DNA of 64,000 nucleotides from Burkholderiaceae bacterium (GCA_027493945.1 JAOSJU010000001.1:3282484-3346483), one strand, 5' to 3'; numbered from the stretch's first letter, positions 11,417-24,455 are shown. Numbers and translations are program-made. Notes: generated by a model not told the origin, from the letters alone.

Positions 11417-12103
11417 GTGAACGCCAGAATCCTGATCGTCGAGGACGAACCGGCCATCCGCGAACTGGTCGCGGTGAACCTGCGCCATGCCGGCTACACG
11501 GTCATCGAGGCCGAGACCGCGGAAGCCGCGCGCGCGTGGATCGACGCGGGCTTGCCCGACCTCGTCCTGCTCGACTGGATGCTGCCCGGGCAGTCCGGCG
11601 TCGACCTCGCCCGGCAGCTGCGCGCGCAGCCCCGCACCGCGAAGCTGCCGATCGTGATGCTGACCGCGCGCGCGCAGGAGGGCGACCGGCTGCAGGGCTT
11701 CGACGTGGGCGCCGACGACTACGTGACCAAGCCCTTCTCGCCGCGCGAGCTGCTTGCGAGGATCCGCGCGCTGTTGCGCCGCACGGCGCCGCAGGCCGAG
11801 GCCGATCCGATCGAGATCGCGGGGCTGCGGCTCGAGCCCGAGACCCTGCGGGTGTATGCGGGCGAGCAGGTGCTCGAGCTGAGCCCCACCGAGTTCCGCC
11901 TGCTGCACTTCTTCATGAAGAACCCCGATCGGGTCCTGTCGCGCGCGCGGCTGCTCGACAACGTCTGGGGCGATCACGTGTATATTGAGGAACGCACGGT
12001 CGACGTCCACATCCGGCGGTTGCGCCTGGCGCTCGCGCCGGGCGGCCACGACCGGCTGATCGAGACCGTGCGCGGAGGGGGGTACCGCTTCCTGCCCCGC
12101 TGA
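11417..12103 (+). CDS. phoB: OmpR-family phosphate regulon response regulator PhoB
   Basis: MNARILIVEDEPAIRELVAVNLRHAGYTV...LLDWMLPGQSGVDLARQLR...GADDYVTKPFSPRELLARI...ERTVDVHIRRLR; adjacent to phoR and the pst genes. Confidence 0.9.
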   Translation: MNARILIVEDEPAIRELVAVNLRHAGYTVIEAETAEAARAWIDAGLPDLVLLDWMLPGQSGVDLARQLRAQPRTAKLPIVMLTARAQEGDRLQGFDVGADDYVTKPFSPRELLARIRALLRRTAPQAEADPIEIAGLRLEPETLRVYAGEQVLELSPTEFRLLHFFMKNPDRVLSRARLLDNVWGDHVYIEERTVDVHIRRLRLALAPGGHDRLIETVRGGGYRFLPR

Positions 12104-12132
12104 GATCCGGCAATCTCCTCGAGCCCGTTCCC

Positions 12133-13528
<1,396 letters not shown>

Positions 13529-14225
13529 CGCAGGTCGACGCCCTCGACCATGTTGACCACGTACTCGGCGATGTTCTTCGCGTGATCGCCCGCGCGCTCG
13601 ATCGACTGCACGACGAAGATCAGCGCCAGGCACGTCGACACCGTGTCCGGGCGCGACGACATCGTCGCCACCAGTTCCTCGATCAGCCCGTCGCGCAAGG
13701 CGTCGACCTCGTCGTCGCGCTGGCCGAGCACCGCGGCGATCCGGGTGTCGTGGCGCACGAATGCGTCGAGCGCCGAATCGAGCATCCCGCGCACCAGCGC
13801 GGACATCCGCTCGATGCGGTCCATGGCGATCGGCGACCCGGCCAGGTGCAGCACGCGCGCCTTCAGCGCGATCTTCTTGGCCTCGTCGCCGATGCGCTCG
13901 AGGTCGTTGATCGTGTGGATGACGGCGATGATCTCGCGCAGGTCGATCGCGATCGGCTGGCGGCGGGCGATCGTCTGGTTGCAGCGCAGGTCCGACTCGA
14001 CCTGGAGCTGGTTCACCTTCTGCTCGTCGGCGAGCACCTGCGCGACGAGGTCGAGGTCGCGCAGCCGCACCGCGTCGATCGCGCGCACGAGCTGGCGCTC
14101 GACCAGGCCGCCCATTGTAGCGACCGCGCTGCGAAGCACGTCGATGTCGGTGTCGAACTGGCGATGGATGTGTTCCGGAAGCATCTGTTTCGCTCGCTGC
14201 CTGTGCCTGGGTGGGCCTGCCGGGT

Positions 14226-15005
14226 TCAGCCGAACCGGCCGGTGATGTAGTCCTCGGTCGCCTTCTTCCGCGGCTTGACGAAGATCTCGTCGGTGCTGCC
14301 GAACTCGACCAGCTCGCCGAGGTACATGTAGGCGGTGTAGTCCGAGATCCGCGCCGCCTGCTGCATGTTGTGCGTGACGATGGCGATCGAGTATTCGTGC
14401 TTCAGCTCGTTGACCAGCTCCTCGATCTTCGCGGTCGAGATCGGATCGAGCGCGCTGGTCGGCTCGTCGAGCAGCAACACCTCGGGCTTCACCGCCACCA
14501 TCCGCGCGATGCACAGCCGCTGCTGCTGGCCGCCCGACAGGCTCAGCCCGCTCTGGCCGAGCTTGTCCTTGACCTCTTCCCACAACGCCGCCTTGCGCAG
14601 TGCCCACTCCACGCGCTCGTGCATCGCGTCGCCCGACAGGCTCTCGTACAGGCGCACGCCGAAGGCGACGTTCTCGAAGATCGTCATCGGGAACGGCGTC
14701 GGCTTCTGGAACACCATGCCGATCTTCGCGCGCAGCAGGTTCACGTCCTGCGACGGATCGAGGATATCGCGGCCGTTGAAGCGGATCTCGCCGACCGCCC
14801 GCTGGTTCGGGTACAGGTCGAACATCCGGTTGAAGGTGCGCAGCAGCGTCGACTTGCCGCAACCGGAAGGGCCGATGAAAGCGGTCACGCGGTTGCGCGC
14901 GATGTCCAGCGACACCCCGCTCAGCCCCTGGAACTTCCCGTAGAAGAACGACAGGTCCCTGACCTCGATGACGGGTGGGGGGACGGCGTGGAAAGCGGAG
15001 TTCAT
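14226..15005 (-). CDS. pstB: Phosphate ABC transporter ATP-binding protein
   Basis: [54 protein letters not shown]...[36 protein letters not shown]. Confidence 0.96.
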   Translation of the reverse strand: MNSAFHAVPPPVIEVRDLSFFYGKFQGLSGVSLDIARNRVTAFIGPSGCGKSTLLRTFNRMFDLYPNQRAVGEIRFNGRDILDPSQDVNLLRAKIGMVFQKPTPFPMTIFENVAFGVRLYESLSGDAMHERVEWALRKAALWEEVKDKLGQSGLSLSGGQQQRLCIARMVAVKPEVLLLDEPTSALDPISTAKIEELVNELKHEYSIAIVTHNMQQAARISDYTAYMYLGELVEFGSTDEIFVKPRKKATEDYITGRFG

Positions 15006-15014
15006 TCGGTGTTT

Positions 15015-15067
15015 CCGTTCGGGACGGACGAGCGGGTGCGGCGGATGCTTTCACAGGCTCTCAGGCG
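15015..15067. repeat. Half copy of the MITE-like element at 30261-30419, filling most of the pstA-pstB spacer
   Basis: ccgttcgggacggacgagcgggtgcggcggatgctttcacaggctctcaggcg matches 30374-30426 at 49 of 53 positions. Confidence 0.8.
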
Positions 15068-15906
15068 CGCAGCCTGTCGCGGAACGCCATTCTCGCGAGC
15101 ACGTTGATGCCCAGCACGATCAGCGCGATCAGCGCGGCACCGCCCCAGGCGAGCTGCTGCCAGTTCTCGTACGGGCTCATCGCGAAGTTGTAGATGACCA
15201 CCGGCAGGTTCGCCATCGGGCGGCCCATGTCGGCGTTGAAGAACTGGTTGTTCAGCGCGGTGAACAGCAGCGGGGCGGTCTCGCCGATGATCCGCGCGAC
15301 CGCCAGCAGCACGCCGGTGAGCACGCCGCCGCGAACCGCGCGAAGCGTCACCGCGAGACTCACCTTCCAGCGCGGCGCACCGAGCGCGAACGCCGCCTCG
15401 CGCAGGCTGCCTGGCACCAGCGCGAGCATGTTCTCGGTGGTGCGCACCACCACCGGGATCGCGATCAGGCTGAGCGCGAGCGACCCGGACCACCCCGAGA
15501 AGTGCCTGACCGTCGCGACCGCGACCGCGTAGACGAACAGTCCGATCACGATCGACGGCGCCGACAGCATGATGTCGGTGACGAAGCGCGTCGCCGAGGC
15601 GAACTTCGAGCGCGCGCCGAACTCCGCCAGGTAGATGCCGGCCAGGATTCCGATCGGCGTGGAGATGAAGGTCGCGACACCGACCATCATCAGGCTGCCG
15701 ACGATCGCGTTGGCGAGTCCGCCGCCTTCGGTGCCGGGCGCCGGCGTCGAGCGCAGGAAGAAATCGACGCTGAACGCCGACAGTCCGTTCCAGAACAGCG
15801 TGAACAGGATCCACAGCAGTGCCGCGAGCCCGAGCGCCATCGACACGCCGGACAGCGCGAGGCCGGTCATGTTGGCGAGCCTGCGGCGCCGATGAAGGGT
15901 GATCAT
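15061..15906 (-). CDS. pstA: Phosphate ABC transporter permease PstA
   Basis: MITLHRRRRLANMTGLALSGVSM...GILAGIYLAEFG...SAPSIVIGLFVYAV...RIIGETAPLLFTALNNQFFNADMGRPMANLPVVIYNFAMSPYE. Confidence 0.94.
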   Translation of the reverse strand: MITLHRRRRLANMTGLALSGVSMALGLAALLWILFTLFWNGLSAFSVDFFLRSTPAPGTEGGGLANAIVGSLMMVGVATFISTPIGILAGIYLAEFGARSKFASATRFVTDIMLSAPSIVIGLFVYAVAVATVRHFSGWSGSLALSLIAIPVVVRTTENMLALVPGSLREAAFALGAPRWKVSLAVTLRAVRGGVLTGVLLAVARIIGETAPLLFTALNNQFFNADMGRPMANLPVVIYNFAMSPYENWQQLAWGGAALIALIVLGINVLARMAFRDRLRA

Positions 15907-15916
15907 CGTGCCGACC

Positions 15917-16903
15917 TCAGGCACCGGTGCGCGCCACGCTGCGCTGCGTGAGCCACTTGGCGATCGCCAGCACGACGAAAGTGATCACGAACAGCAGCAG
16001 GCCGAGAGCGAACAGGGCGGGAATGTGCAGCGCCGGATCGGCCTCGGCGAACTCGTTGGCGAGCGTCGAGGCGATGGAATTTCCCGGCGCGAACAGGCTC
16101 GCGGCCAGCCGGTTGGCATTGCCGATCACGAAGGTCACCGCCATCGTCTCGCCGAGCGCTCGGCCCGGGCCAAGCATGACCCCGCCGATCACGCCGACGC
16201 GCGTATAGGGGAGCACGATGTGCCGCACGACTTCCCAGGTCGTGCAGCCGAGCCCGTAGGCCGACTCCTTGAGCACCGGCGGCACGGTCTCGAACACGTC
16301 GCGCATCACCGACGCGATGAACGGGATCACCATCAGCGCCAGCACCACGCCCGCGGTGAAGATGCCGATGCCCAGCGGCGGCCCGGCGAACAGCGGCAGC
16401 CCCGTCGCGACGAGCCACGGCTGCACGCGGTCCTGCAGCAGCGGCGCGAGCACGAACAGCCCCCAGAAACCATAGATGATCGACGGGATCCCTGCGAGCA
16501 GCTCGATCGCCGTACCGAGCGGCCGCTTCAGCCAGCCCGGGCACATCTCGGTCAGGAAGACCGCGATGCCGAAACTGATCGGCACGCCGATCAGCAGCGC
16601 GATCGCGGAGGTGGCCACCGTGCCGTAGACCGCGATCACGGCCCCGTAGACGTCGTCGGACGGGCTCCACTTCGTGCCGTAGAAGAACCCTGCCCCGAAC
16701 TCGCGCAACGCCGGCCAGGCCTGGATCACCAGCGCGACCAGGATGCCCATCAGCCCCGCCAGCACGAGCGCGGCGAACGCGAGGGTTACGGCGTGGAAGA
16801 TCCGGTCCTGCACGGCGAACCGGTGAACACGCCGCGCGAGCGCCTGCTGCGCGCGGGTGCCCGCGCCTGCCGGCATTCGCGCGAACGTGCTCGCCAGACT
16901 CAT
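15917..16903 (-). CDS. pstC: Phosphate ABC transporter permease PstC
   Basis: [50 protein letters not shown]...[20 protein letters not shown]...[21 protein letters not shown]. Confidence 0.94.
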   Translation of the reverse strand: MSLASTFARMPAGAGTRAQQALARRVHRFAVQDRIFHAVTLAFAALVLAGLMGILVALVIQAWPALREFGAGFFYGTKWSPSDDVYGAVIAVYGTVATSAIALLIGVPISFGIAVFLTEMCPGWLKRPLGTAIELLAGIPSIIYGFWGLFVLAPLLQDRVQPWLVATGLPLFAGPPLGIGIFTAGVVLALMVIPFIASVMRDVFETVPPVLKESAYGLGCTTWEVVRHIVLPYTRVGVIGGVMLGPGRALGETMAVTFVIGNANRLAASLFAPGNSIASTLANEFAEADPALHIPALFALGLLLFVITFVVLAIAKWLTQRSVARTGA

Positions 16904-17943
16904 TGCGCCGCGGTGATCACGGGCGTGCCCGAGGCGTTCCGGATGTCCTTCCACGAGGCCTCGATCTGCCTGACGACCCCGGCCGGCAGCGGCACGTAGT
17001 CGAGCTCCAGCGCCAGGTTCTGACCCTTGTTCAGCGCCCACTGGAAGAACTTCAGCGCTTCGAGCGAACGCTCGGGCTTTTCGGCGGCCTTGTGCATCAG
17101 GATGAAGCTCGCCGAGGTCATCGGCCACGCCCGGTCACCGGGCTGGTTGTTCAGGTTGACGCCGAAGCCGGGGGCGGCATTCCAGTTCGCGTTGGCCGCG
17201 GCCGCCGCGAAGCTCTTGTCGTCGGGTTGCACCGTCTTGCCGTCGCGGTTGACCATGGCCGTGTGCGTCATCCTGTTCTGCTTGGCGTACGCGTATTCCA
17301 CGTAGCCGATCGCGCCGTCGATCTTGACGACGTTCGCCGCCACGCCCGCGTTGCCCTTGCCGCCGACGCCGGACTTCCAGTTGACCGTCTTGCCCGCGCC
17401 GACCTCGCTCTTGAAGGCGCTCGAAACCTGGGCCAGGTAGTCGGTGAAACCGGCGGTCGTGCCCGACGAGTCCGACCGGTACACCAGCGTGATCGCAGTC
17501 GACGGCAGCTTCACGCCGGAGTTGATCCCGGCGATCTTCGCGTCGTTCCACTTCGTGACCGCGCCCCGATAGATGTCCGCGAGCACGTCGCCGGTGAGCT
17601 TCATCTGGCCGGGCTGAACGCCCGGCAGGTTGACCACCGCGACGATGCCGCCGATCACGGCCGGGAACTGCAGCAGCCCGGCCTTGTCGAGATCCGGACC
17701 CTTCATCGGATCGTCCGAGGCACCGAAGTCCACCGTCCTGGCGGTGATCTGCTTGATGCCGCCGCCCGATCCGATCGCCTGGTAGTTCACGCTGTGCCCG
17801 GTGGCCGCCTTGTAGGCTTCCGCCCATTTTGCATAGATCGGGGCGGGAAAGGTCGCGCCGGCGCCGGTGATGTCGGCGGCGTGTGCCGAGATCAAGCCGA
17901 GCGCGAGCGTACTGCCCGCCAGGAGTCGTATCGTCGATTTCAT
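16900..17943 (-). CDS. pstS: Phosphate-binding protein PstS
   Basis: [80 protein letters not shown]. Confidence 0.95.
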   Translation of the reverse strand: MKSTIRLLAGSTLALGLISAHAADITGAGATFPAPIYAKWAEAYKAATGHSVNYQAIGSGGGIKQITARTVDFGASDDPMKGPDLDKAGLLQFPAVIGGIVAVVNLPGVQPGQMKLTGDVLADIYRGAVTKWNDAKIAGINSGVKLPSTAITLVYRSDSSGTTAGFTDYLAQVSSAFKSEVGAGKTVNWKSGVGGKGNAGVAANVVKIDGAIGYVEYAYAKQNRMTHTAMVNRDGKTVQPDDKSFAAAAANANWNAAPGFGVNLNNQPGDRAWPMTSASFILMHKAAEKPERSLEALKFFQWALNKGQNLALELDYVPLPAGVVRQIEASWKDIRNASGTPVITAAQ

Positions 17944-17994
17944 TCCTGTGTGTCCTGTCTGGTTGCGAACATGAGGACACGTTACGAGGGATCG

Positions 17995-18012
17995 ATGACG
18001 GTTTCGTGACAC
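17995..18012 (-). promoter_or_regulatory. Candidate Pho box upstream of pstS
   Basis: Minus strand GTGTCAC-gaaa-CCGTCAT: two 7-bp half-sites with a 4-bp spacer, about 50 bp upstream of the pstS start. Confidence 0.6.
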
Positions 18013-18188
18013 GGCGCGGCCGCGGCGACCGCCAACCCCGGGGCACGCGGCCGCAAGCCCCGGCTGCCTCGGTATCTGAAATACCATTGACACATTGCCG
18101 CGGCAGATTTCCTGGGACCGAGCAGCCTCGCCAATCGGAACGAGCGGCGTTCCGCTCGAGTCTTCGGCAACCTGACGTCGAGACCGCG

Positions 18189-18704
18189 ATGAGCGATTCG
18201 ATCCTGAACATCCTGGTGCTCTGCACCCACAACTCGGCACGCAGCGTGCTTGCCGAAGCGATGCTGAATCATTGGGCGGCCACGCTGGGGCGACCCGTCG
18301 GGGCGTTCAGCGCCGGCAGCGCTCCGAGCGGGCGCGTGAATCCCTTCGCGATCGAGGTGCTGGAGAAGGCCGGAATCGACGCGCGCGGCGCCCGCAGCAA
18401 GAGCTGGGACGAGTTCGCCGTCCCCGGCGCCCCGCCGCTTTCGATCGTGATCACGGTCTGCGACAGCGCCGCGGCGGAGACCTGCCCGGTGTTCGCCGGC
18501 GGGCGAGGCGAGCCGCCGGCGAAGGCGCACTGGGGCTACCCCGATCCGTCGAACACCCCAGGCGACGGCGACGCCAGGCGCCGCGCCTTCGAACTCACGC
18601 GGCAGGCGATCGGCTACCGGGTGCTGCAACTGCTCGGGTTGCCGCTGGAACGCATGGATCGGCGCACGCTGCAGGAAGCGCTCGCTGCGATCGGCCGCGA
18701 CTGA
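18189..18704 (+). CDS. arsC: Arsenate reductase ArsC (low-MW phosphatase fold)
   Basis: [25 protein letters not shown]...[25 protein letters not shown]...[13 protein letters not shown]. Confidence 0.87.
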   Translation: MSDSILNILVLCTHNSARSVLAEAMLNHWAATLGRPVGAFSAGSAPSGRVNPFAIEVLEKAGIDARGARSKSWDEFAVPGAPPLSIVITVCDSAAAETCPVFAGGRGEPPAKAHWGYPDPSNTPGDGDARRRAFELTRQAIGYRVLQLLGLPLERMDRRTLQEALAAIGRD

Positions 18705-18735
18705 AACCGCATCGATACCGACGGAACGCGACGAC

Positions 18736-19766
18736 ATGGGGCTCTTCGAACGCTATCTCTCCGTCTGGGTCGCACTGGGAATCGTCGCCGGCGTGTGCCT
18801 CGGCTCTGGTCGCGCCGGGGCTGTTCCAGGCGATCGCCGCCCTCGAGATCGCGCACGTCAACCTCGTGGTCGCGGTGTTCATCTGGGTGATGATCTACCC
18901 GATGATGATCCAGATCGACCTTGCGGCCGTGAAGGACGTGGGCCGGCGCCCGCGCGGGCTGGCGTTGACCCTGGTCGTCAACTGGCTGATCAAGCCGTTC
19001 ACGATGGCTGCGCTCGGCGTGGCGTTCTTCCGGTACGTCTTCGCCCCCTGGGTCGATCCGCAGTCGGCCAGCGAGTACATCGCCGGAATGATCCTGCTGG
19101 GCGTCGCGCCGTGCACCGCCATGGTGTTCGTCTGGAGCCAGCTGACGAAGGGCGACCCGAACTACACGCTGGTGCAGGTGTCGGTCAACGACCTGATCAT
19201 GGTGTTCGCGTTCGCACCGATCGCCGCGTTCCTGCTCGGCGTCACCGACGTGACCGTGCCGTGGGAGACGCTGCTGCTCTCCACCGTGCTCTACGTCGTG
19301 CTGCCGCTGGCCGCGGGCGTGGCCACCCGGCACCTGTGGCTCGCGGCGGGCGGCCCGCAGCGGCTCGCGCGCGGCGTGGCGGCGCTTCGAGCCCTGGTCG
19401 GTCGTCGGACTGATCGCTACCGTCGTGCTGCTCTTCGGCTTTCAGGCGCGCACGCTGGTCGAGCAACCGCTGGTGATCGCCCTGATCGCCGTGCCGCTGG
19501 TCATCCAGTCGTACGGGATCTTCTTCGTCAGCGCGCTCGGTGCGCGCTGGCTGCGCCTTCCGCACGACATCGCAGCACCGGCCTGCCTGATCGGCACCTC
19601 GAACTTCTTCGAGCTGGCGGTCGCGGTGGCGATCTCGCTGTTCGGGTTGCAGTCGGGCGCCGCCCCGGCGACGGTGGTTGGCGTGCTGGTCGAGGTACCC
19701 GTGATGCTGTCGCTGGTGGCGATCGCCAACCGGACGCGCCACTGGTACCCCGCGACCGGCTCGTAG
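18736..19766 (+). CDS. acr3: ACR3 family arsenite efflux transporter; apparent frameshifts near 18800 and 19388
   Basis: [20 protein letters not shown]...[34 protein letters not shown]...[40 protein letters not shown]...[19 protein letters not shown]. Confidence 0.85.
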
Positions 19767-19829
19767 GGCCCGTCCGCGCCACGATCGCCGTGCGCCGGCC
19801 CGGGCGCCCCGCGCCGCCGGCAGACGAGT

Positions 19830-20980
19830 TCAGCTCGTCGCCGCGAACCGCTTCGAGATGGTGATCGGCGTCGCCGAACTGCTGGGCGATCATCGTCAGC
19901 CGCTTGAACGTGTGCGACACCTTCATCTCGAGCGTCATCCCCATGCCGCCGTGCAGCTGGATCGCCTCCTGGCCCACGTGGCGCGCCGCATCGGCCACCT
20001 TGACCTTCGCCGCCGAGACCACGCGGCGGCGCTCGTTCGCATCGACGTCGCCGCGCGCGGCCGCGTCGACCTTCGCGCAGGCGAGCCAGGTGATCGAGCG
20101 CGCCTGCTCGGCGCTGATCGTCATGTCGACCATCCGGTGCTGCAGCGCCTGGAACGAGCCGATCGGCACGCCGAACTGCTTGCGCGTCTTCAGGTATTCG
20201 AGCGTGGCTTTGGTTCGCGTAGCGCATCGCTCCCACGCCTTCCGCGCACAGCAGCACCGTCGCGAAGTCGACCGCCTCCTCGATCGCCGGCAACGCGGCG
20301 CCGGCCGCGCCGAGCAGCGCGTCGCCCGGCAGCTTCACGTCGTTCAGCACGAGATCGGCCGCGCGCAGGCCGTCGACCGTGCGGCAGGTGTTCATCGCGA
20401 GACCGGGCGCATGTGCATCGACGACGAACAGGCTGATGCCCGACGCGTCGGTCGCGCCACCCGAGCTGCGGGCCGAGACGACCAGCCGGTCGGCCATCGG
20501 CGCATGCAGCACGACCGCCTTCTCGCCGGCGAGCACCCAGCCGTCGGCGGTCTTCGTCGCGCGCGCCTCGACCTGCGACAGCGTGTAGCGCGACCCGCGC
20601 TCGCCATGCGCGAAGGCGAGCTTCATCGAGCCGTCGATCACCGACGGCAGGATCGCCGCGCGCTGCGCATCGGCTCCGCAACGGGCAACGAGCCGCCCGG
20701 CCGGCGCGAGCGTGGACAGGAACGGCTCGACGACCAGCCCTTCTCCGATCGCCTCCATCGTGGCGATCAGGTCGACCGCCCCGCCGCCGAAGCCGCCGTC
20801 GCGCTCGGCGAACGGCAGCGACAGCAGGCCGATCCCGGCCATCTCGCCCCAGGCCTCGGCACTGTGGCCGGCCGGCGATGCGACGACGCCCTTGCGCGAC
20901 TCGAAGTCGTAGCGCTTGTCGACCAGCCGCCGGACGCTGTCGGCCAGCAGCTGCTGCTCTTCGGTGTACTGGAAGTCCAT
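19830..20980 (-). CDS. Acyl-CoA dehydrogenase family protein; apparent frameshifts near 20213 and 19850
   Basis: [29 protein letters not shown]... then [27 protein letters not shown]...[28 protein letters not shown]. Confidence 0.85.
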
Positions 20981-20996
20981 GGTCTGCGCGTCCGGT

Positions 20997-22172
20997 TCAC
21001 AGGCCGAGGGCGGCCTTGGCGATGATGTTGCGCTGGATCTCGTTGGAGCCCGCGTAGATCGAGGTCTTGCGGAAGTTGAAGTAGCGCGGCGCGATCGACG
21101 CGGTGAAGTCGTCGAAGCCCTCGTAGTCGATCGGCCGGAACGGCTGCGCGAGCGGGCCCGCCGCCTGCATCAGCAGCTCGGTGATCGCCTGCTGGATCTC
21201 GGTGCCCTTGATCTTGAGCATCGAAACCTCGGCGCCGATCCGGCCGGTGCGCCGCATCTCGTCGACGAAGCGCAGGTTGGTGATCTCCAGCGCCATCAGC
21301 TCGATCTCGACGCGCGACACCTTGTCGCGAAAACGCGGATCGTCGAGCAGCGGGCGGCCGTCTTTCATCGTGCGCGCGGCCTTCTTCCGGAGCTCGAGCA
21401 GTTCGCGCTTCGACGCGCCGATGCGCCCGGTGTTCAGCCGCTCGTGGCCGAGCAGGTACTTGGCCACCGTCCAGCCCTTGCCCTCCTCGTGCACCAGGTT
21501 CTCGACGGGCACCTTCACGTCGTCGAAGAACACCTCGTTGACCTCGTGGCCCTCGTCGAGCAGGATCAGCGGCCGCACCGTGATGCCCGGCGTGGTCATG
21601 TCGATCAGCAGGAAGCTGATGCCCTCCTGCTTCTTCGACGAGCTGTCCGTGCGCACCAGACAGAAGATCCAGTCGCCGTAGTGGCCCAGCGTGGTCCAGA
21701 TCTTCTGGCCGTTGACCACGTAGTGGTCGCCGCGGCGCTCGGCGCGCGTCTTCAGCGACGCCAGGTCGGAGCCCGAGCCCGGCTCCGAGTAGCCCCGGCA
21801 CCAGAAGTCGTCGCAACGATAGATGCGCGGCAGGAAGCGCCGCTTCTGCGCTTCGGTGCCGAACTGCAGCAGCACCGACGCGCACATCGTGGGGCCGAAC
21901 GGCACGATCGGCGGCGCGCCGGCGTACGCATACTCCTCCTCGAAGATGTAGCGCTGCACCGGCGACCAGTCGGTGCCGCCCCATTCCTTCGGCCAGGACG
22001 GCGCGAGCCAGCCCTTGTCGGCAAGGATCCGGTGCCAGCGCACCAGGTCGTCCTTCGACAGCTCGCGGTAGTTCAGCACCTTCTCGCGCAGGTCGGCGGG
22101 AATGCTGGCGTCGAGCCAGGCGCGCACCTCGTCGCGAAAGGCGAGTTCTTCGGCCGAATAGTTCAGGTCCAT
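20997..22172 (-). CDS. Acyl-CoA dehydrogenase family protein
   Basis: MDLNYSAEELAFRDEVRAWLDASIPADLREKV...GYSEPGSGSDLASLKTRAERRGDHYVVNGQKIWTTLGHYGDWIFCLVRT...SIYAGSNEIQRNIIAKAALGL. Confidence 0.93.
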   Translation of the reverse strand: MDLNYSAEELAFRDEVRAWLDASIPADLREKVLNYRELSKDDLVRWHRILADKGWLAPSWPKEWGGTDWSPVQRYIFEEEYAYAGAPPIVPFGPTMCASVLLQFGTEAQKRRFLPRIYRCDDFWCRGYSEPGSGSDLASLKTRAERRGDHYVVNGQKIWTTLGHYGDWIFCLVRTDSSSKKQEGISFLLIDMTTPGITVRPLILLDEGHEVNEVFFDDVKVPVENLVHEEGKGWTVAKYLLGHERLNTGRIGASKRELLELRKKAARTMKDGRPLLDDPRFRDKVSRVEIELMALEITNLRFVDEMRRTGRIGAEVSMLKIKGTEIQQAITELLMQAAGPLAQPFRPIDYEGFDDFTASIAPRYFNFRKTSIYAGSNEIQRNIIAKAALGL

Positions 22173-22266
22173 GCGGGGCTCCGGCGGGCAGCGGATTGCA
22201 GCCGCCAGTTTACGGCGAGTGCGCCTCGCGTTCCTTGCTGCGCGCAAGCCGGCTGCCGGGGACGGC

Positions 22267-23976
22267 TCACTTTCCGCCGATACGCTCCAGCTTCAGGCCC
22301 ACCTTGACCACCTTGCCCGAGGCGATCTCGCGCGCGATCAGCAGCAGGCGCGAAATGGCCACCGCGTCGCCTTCGACGATGCGCGGCGCGCGCCGGCGCA
22401 TCGCCTCGTCGAGCGTGAGGCCGGCAAGTTCCGGCGGCATCTCGCAGCCGTAGGCGGCGCAGACATCGGCGAACGAGGAAGCGCCCTCCAGGACGAAGTC
22501 GCCGTAGTACTTGCGCCGCGCGGCGACGTCCACGCGCGAGAACAGCTCGGACAGGTGGTCGACCTCGCTATCGGGCGCGACCAGCATCACCACGTCGGCC
22601 TGCTTCAAGGCACCGGCCCGCGGCGCGGGCAGCAGTTGCCCGGCTCGAAGCACCCCCGACCACGTTCGCGCCCTCGGTGAGCGCCATCGTGCGAAGCTCC
22701 ACGCCCATCAGCGGCGATCGCTCTCCGATCGGAAATTCCAGCACCGCGAGCTCGTCGTCGGACAGCGTGGATCGGACCCGCGGCTCGTCGCGCGGCGGCA
22801 GGCCCACTCCGAAGCGGCGCGCCGCGAAGCCGACCGAGGTGCCCTGGAACAGCAACGAGGCCAGCACGACCACGAACGCCACGTTGAACAGCGTGCCCGA
22901 GCCTGGCACCCCGGCGAGCATCGGGAACATCGCCAGAACGATCGGAACCGCGCCGCGCAGGCCCATCCATCCGATGAACGCCACCTCGCGCCAGGCGAAA
23001 CGGAAGGGCAGCAGGCACGCCCAGACCGCGGCCGGGCGCGCCGCGAGCATCAGGAACGCCGAGATCGCCAGCGCCGCCGGCAGGATGCCGGGGATCACCG
23101 ACGGAGAAACCAGCAAGCCGAGCAGCAGGAACATGCTCGATTGCGCCAGCCAGGCCATGCCGTCCATGGCCCGCAGCAGGTTCTCCCCGGCGCGACGGGT
23201 GCGGTTGCCGATCACGAGCCCGACCAGGTAGACCGCGATGAAGCCGCTGCCGCCCAGCGCGTTCACCAGCGCGAACGCGGCGACGCCCCCGAACACAGCA
23301 ACAGCGCCCCCAGCCCCTCGCCGAGCGAGGCGCGTTGCATCGCCCAGGCCAGCACGCGCCCGAGGCCGATGCCCAGGACGGTGCCCAGGCCGAACTGCAG
23401 CACGAGCTCGCCGACCATTGCCAGGCCCCTCGCTTCGCCGAGGGACATCAGCAACTCGATCAGGACCGTGACCAGCGCGATCGCCATCGGGTCGTTGACG
23501 CCCGACTCGATCTCGAGCGTGTTGGCCACCCGCTCGTTCAGCCGCGTGCCGCTCGACTTCAGCATCGCGAACACCGCCGCGGCGTCGGTCGATCCGACGA
23601 TCGCCCCGAGAAGCAGGCCGAGGCGCCAGTCGATCGCAAGCACCCAGGCGGAGAACAGGCCTACCGCCAACGCGGTGAGCACCACCCCGACCGTCGCCAG
23701 CACGAGGGACGGGCGCAACGCCACCCGGAAAGTGCTGAGCTTGGTGCGCAGGCCGCCGTCGAGCAGGATGATCGCCAGCGCCAGGTTGCCGACGAAGAAG
23801 GCCGTGCTGTAGTCGTCGTACCTGATTCCGCCGATGCCGCCTTCGCCGGCCAGCATGCCGACCACCAGGAACACCAGCAGGAGCGGCACGCCCAGCCGCG
23901 ACGAGAACGCGCCCAGCATGATGCCCACGAACATCAGCAGCGCGCCGATCAACAGCAGGTTGTTGACGAAAGACAC
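22267..23976 (-). CDS. CPA1-family K+(Na+)/H+ antiporter with C-terminal TrkA_C-like region; apparent frameshifts near 23300 and 22655
   Basis: MSFVNNLLLIGALLMFVGIMLGAFSSRLGVPLLLVFLVVGMLAGEGGIGGI...IVGSTDAAAVFAMLKSSGTRLNERVANTLEIESGVNDPMAIAL...WMGLRGAVPIVLAMFP. Confidence 0.87.
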
Positions 23977-24077
23977 GGTCCGCGAAGCTTAGCAGCACAC
24001 CCCCTGGCACCCCGGCGGCCGGCGCCATGCATCCGGCAAGCCCGCCGTCAACCGCCTTTCCGGGTCAGGCGTTCATG

Positions 24078-24102
24078 GTGCGTGAGCGATCGGCTCATGC
24101 AC
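24078..24102. promoter_or_regulatory. Short inverted repeat upstream of the low-complexity ORF
   Basis: gtgcgtgagc-gatcg-gctcatgcac (9 of 10 paired), about 20 bp before the ATG at 24122. Confidence 0.35.
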
Positions 24103-24121
24103 GAGGTCGAAAGGACAGGAC

Positions 24122-24393
24122 ATGAACAAGCTTCTGGCGGCCCTCGTTGCGGCAGTGTTCTCGACGGGGGCGTTCGCGCAGGCAACGCCGGCCACGCCGG
24201 CCACGCGTGCCACCCCGGCGACGCCGGCCACACCCGCCACCGCAGCGACTCCGGCCACGCCGGCTGCGCCCGCGGCGCAGCAGCAGGCCCCCAGCCCAAG
24301 CAGGAGAAGGCCCAGACCCACAAGACGACGAAGTCGACCAAGACGAAGTCGACCAAGACGAAGAGCACCAAGACCGGCAAGCAGGGCAGCTGA
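24122..24393 (+). CDS. Small secreted low-complexity protein (Ala-Thr-Pro repeat, then Lys-Thr-rich tail) read across a frameshift near 24295
   Basis: MNKLLAALVAAVFSTGAFAQATPATPATRATPATPATPATAATPATPAAPAAQQQ then PKQEKAQTHKTTKSTKTKSTKTKSTKTGKQGS in the next frame. Confidence 0.6.
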
Positions 24394-24455
24394 AGAAGAC
24401 TCGGCGCTACGCCATGGCGCGCGGGCCCCAGGCTCGCGCGTCGCGGCGGCTTGCT

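Noticed and set aside
24180-24375. Direct repeats as CRISPR or intergenic satellite
   Set aside because: Repeat units are codon-periodic and encode ATP and KST/KTK peptides; no unique spacers.
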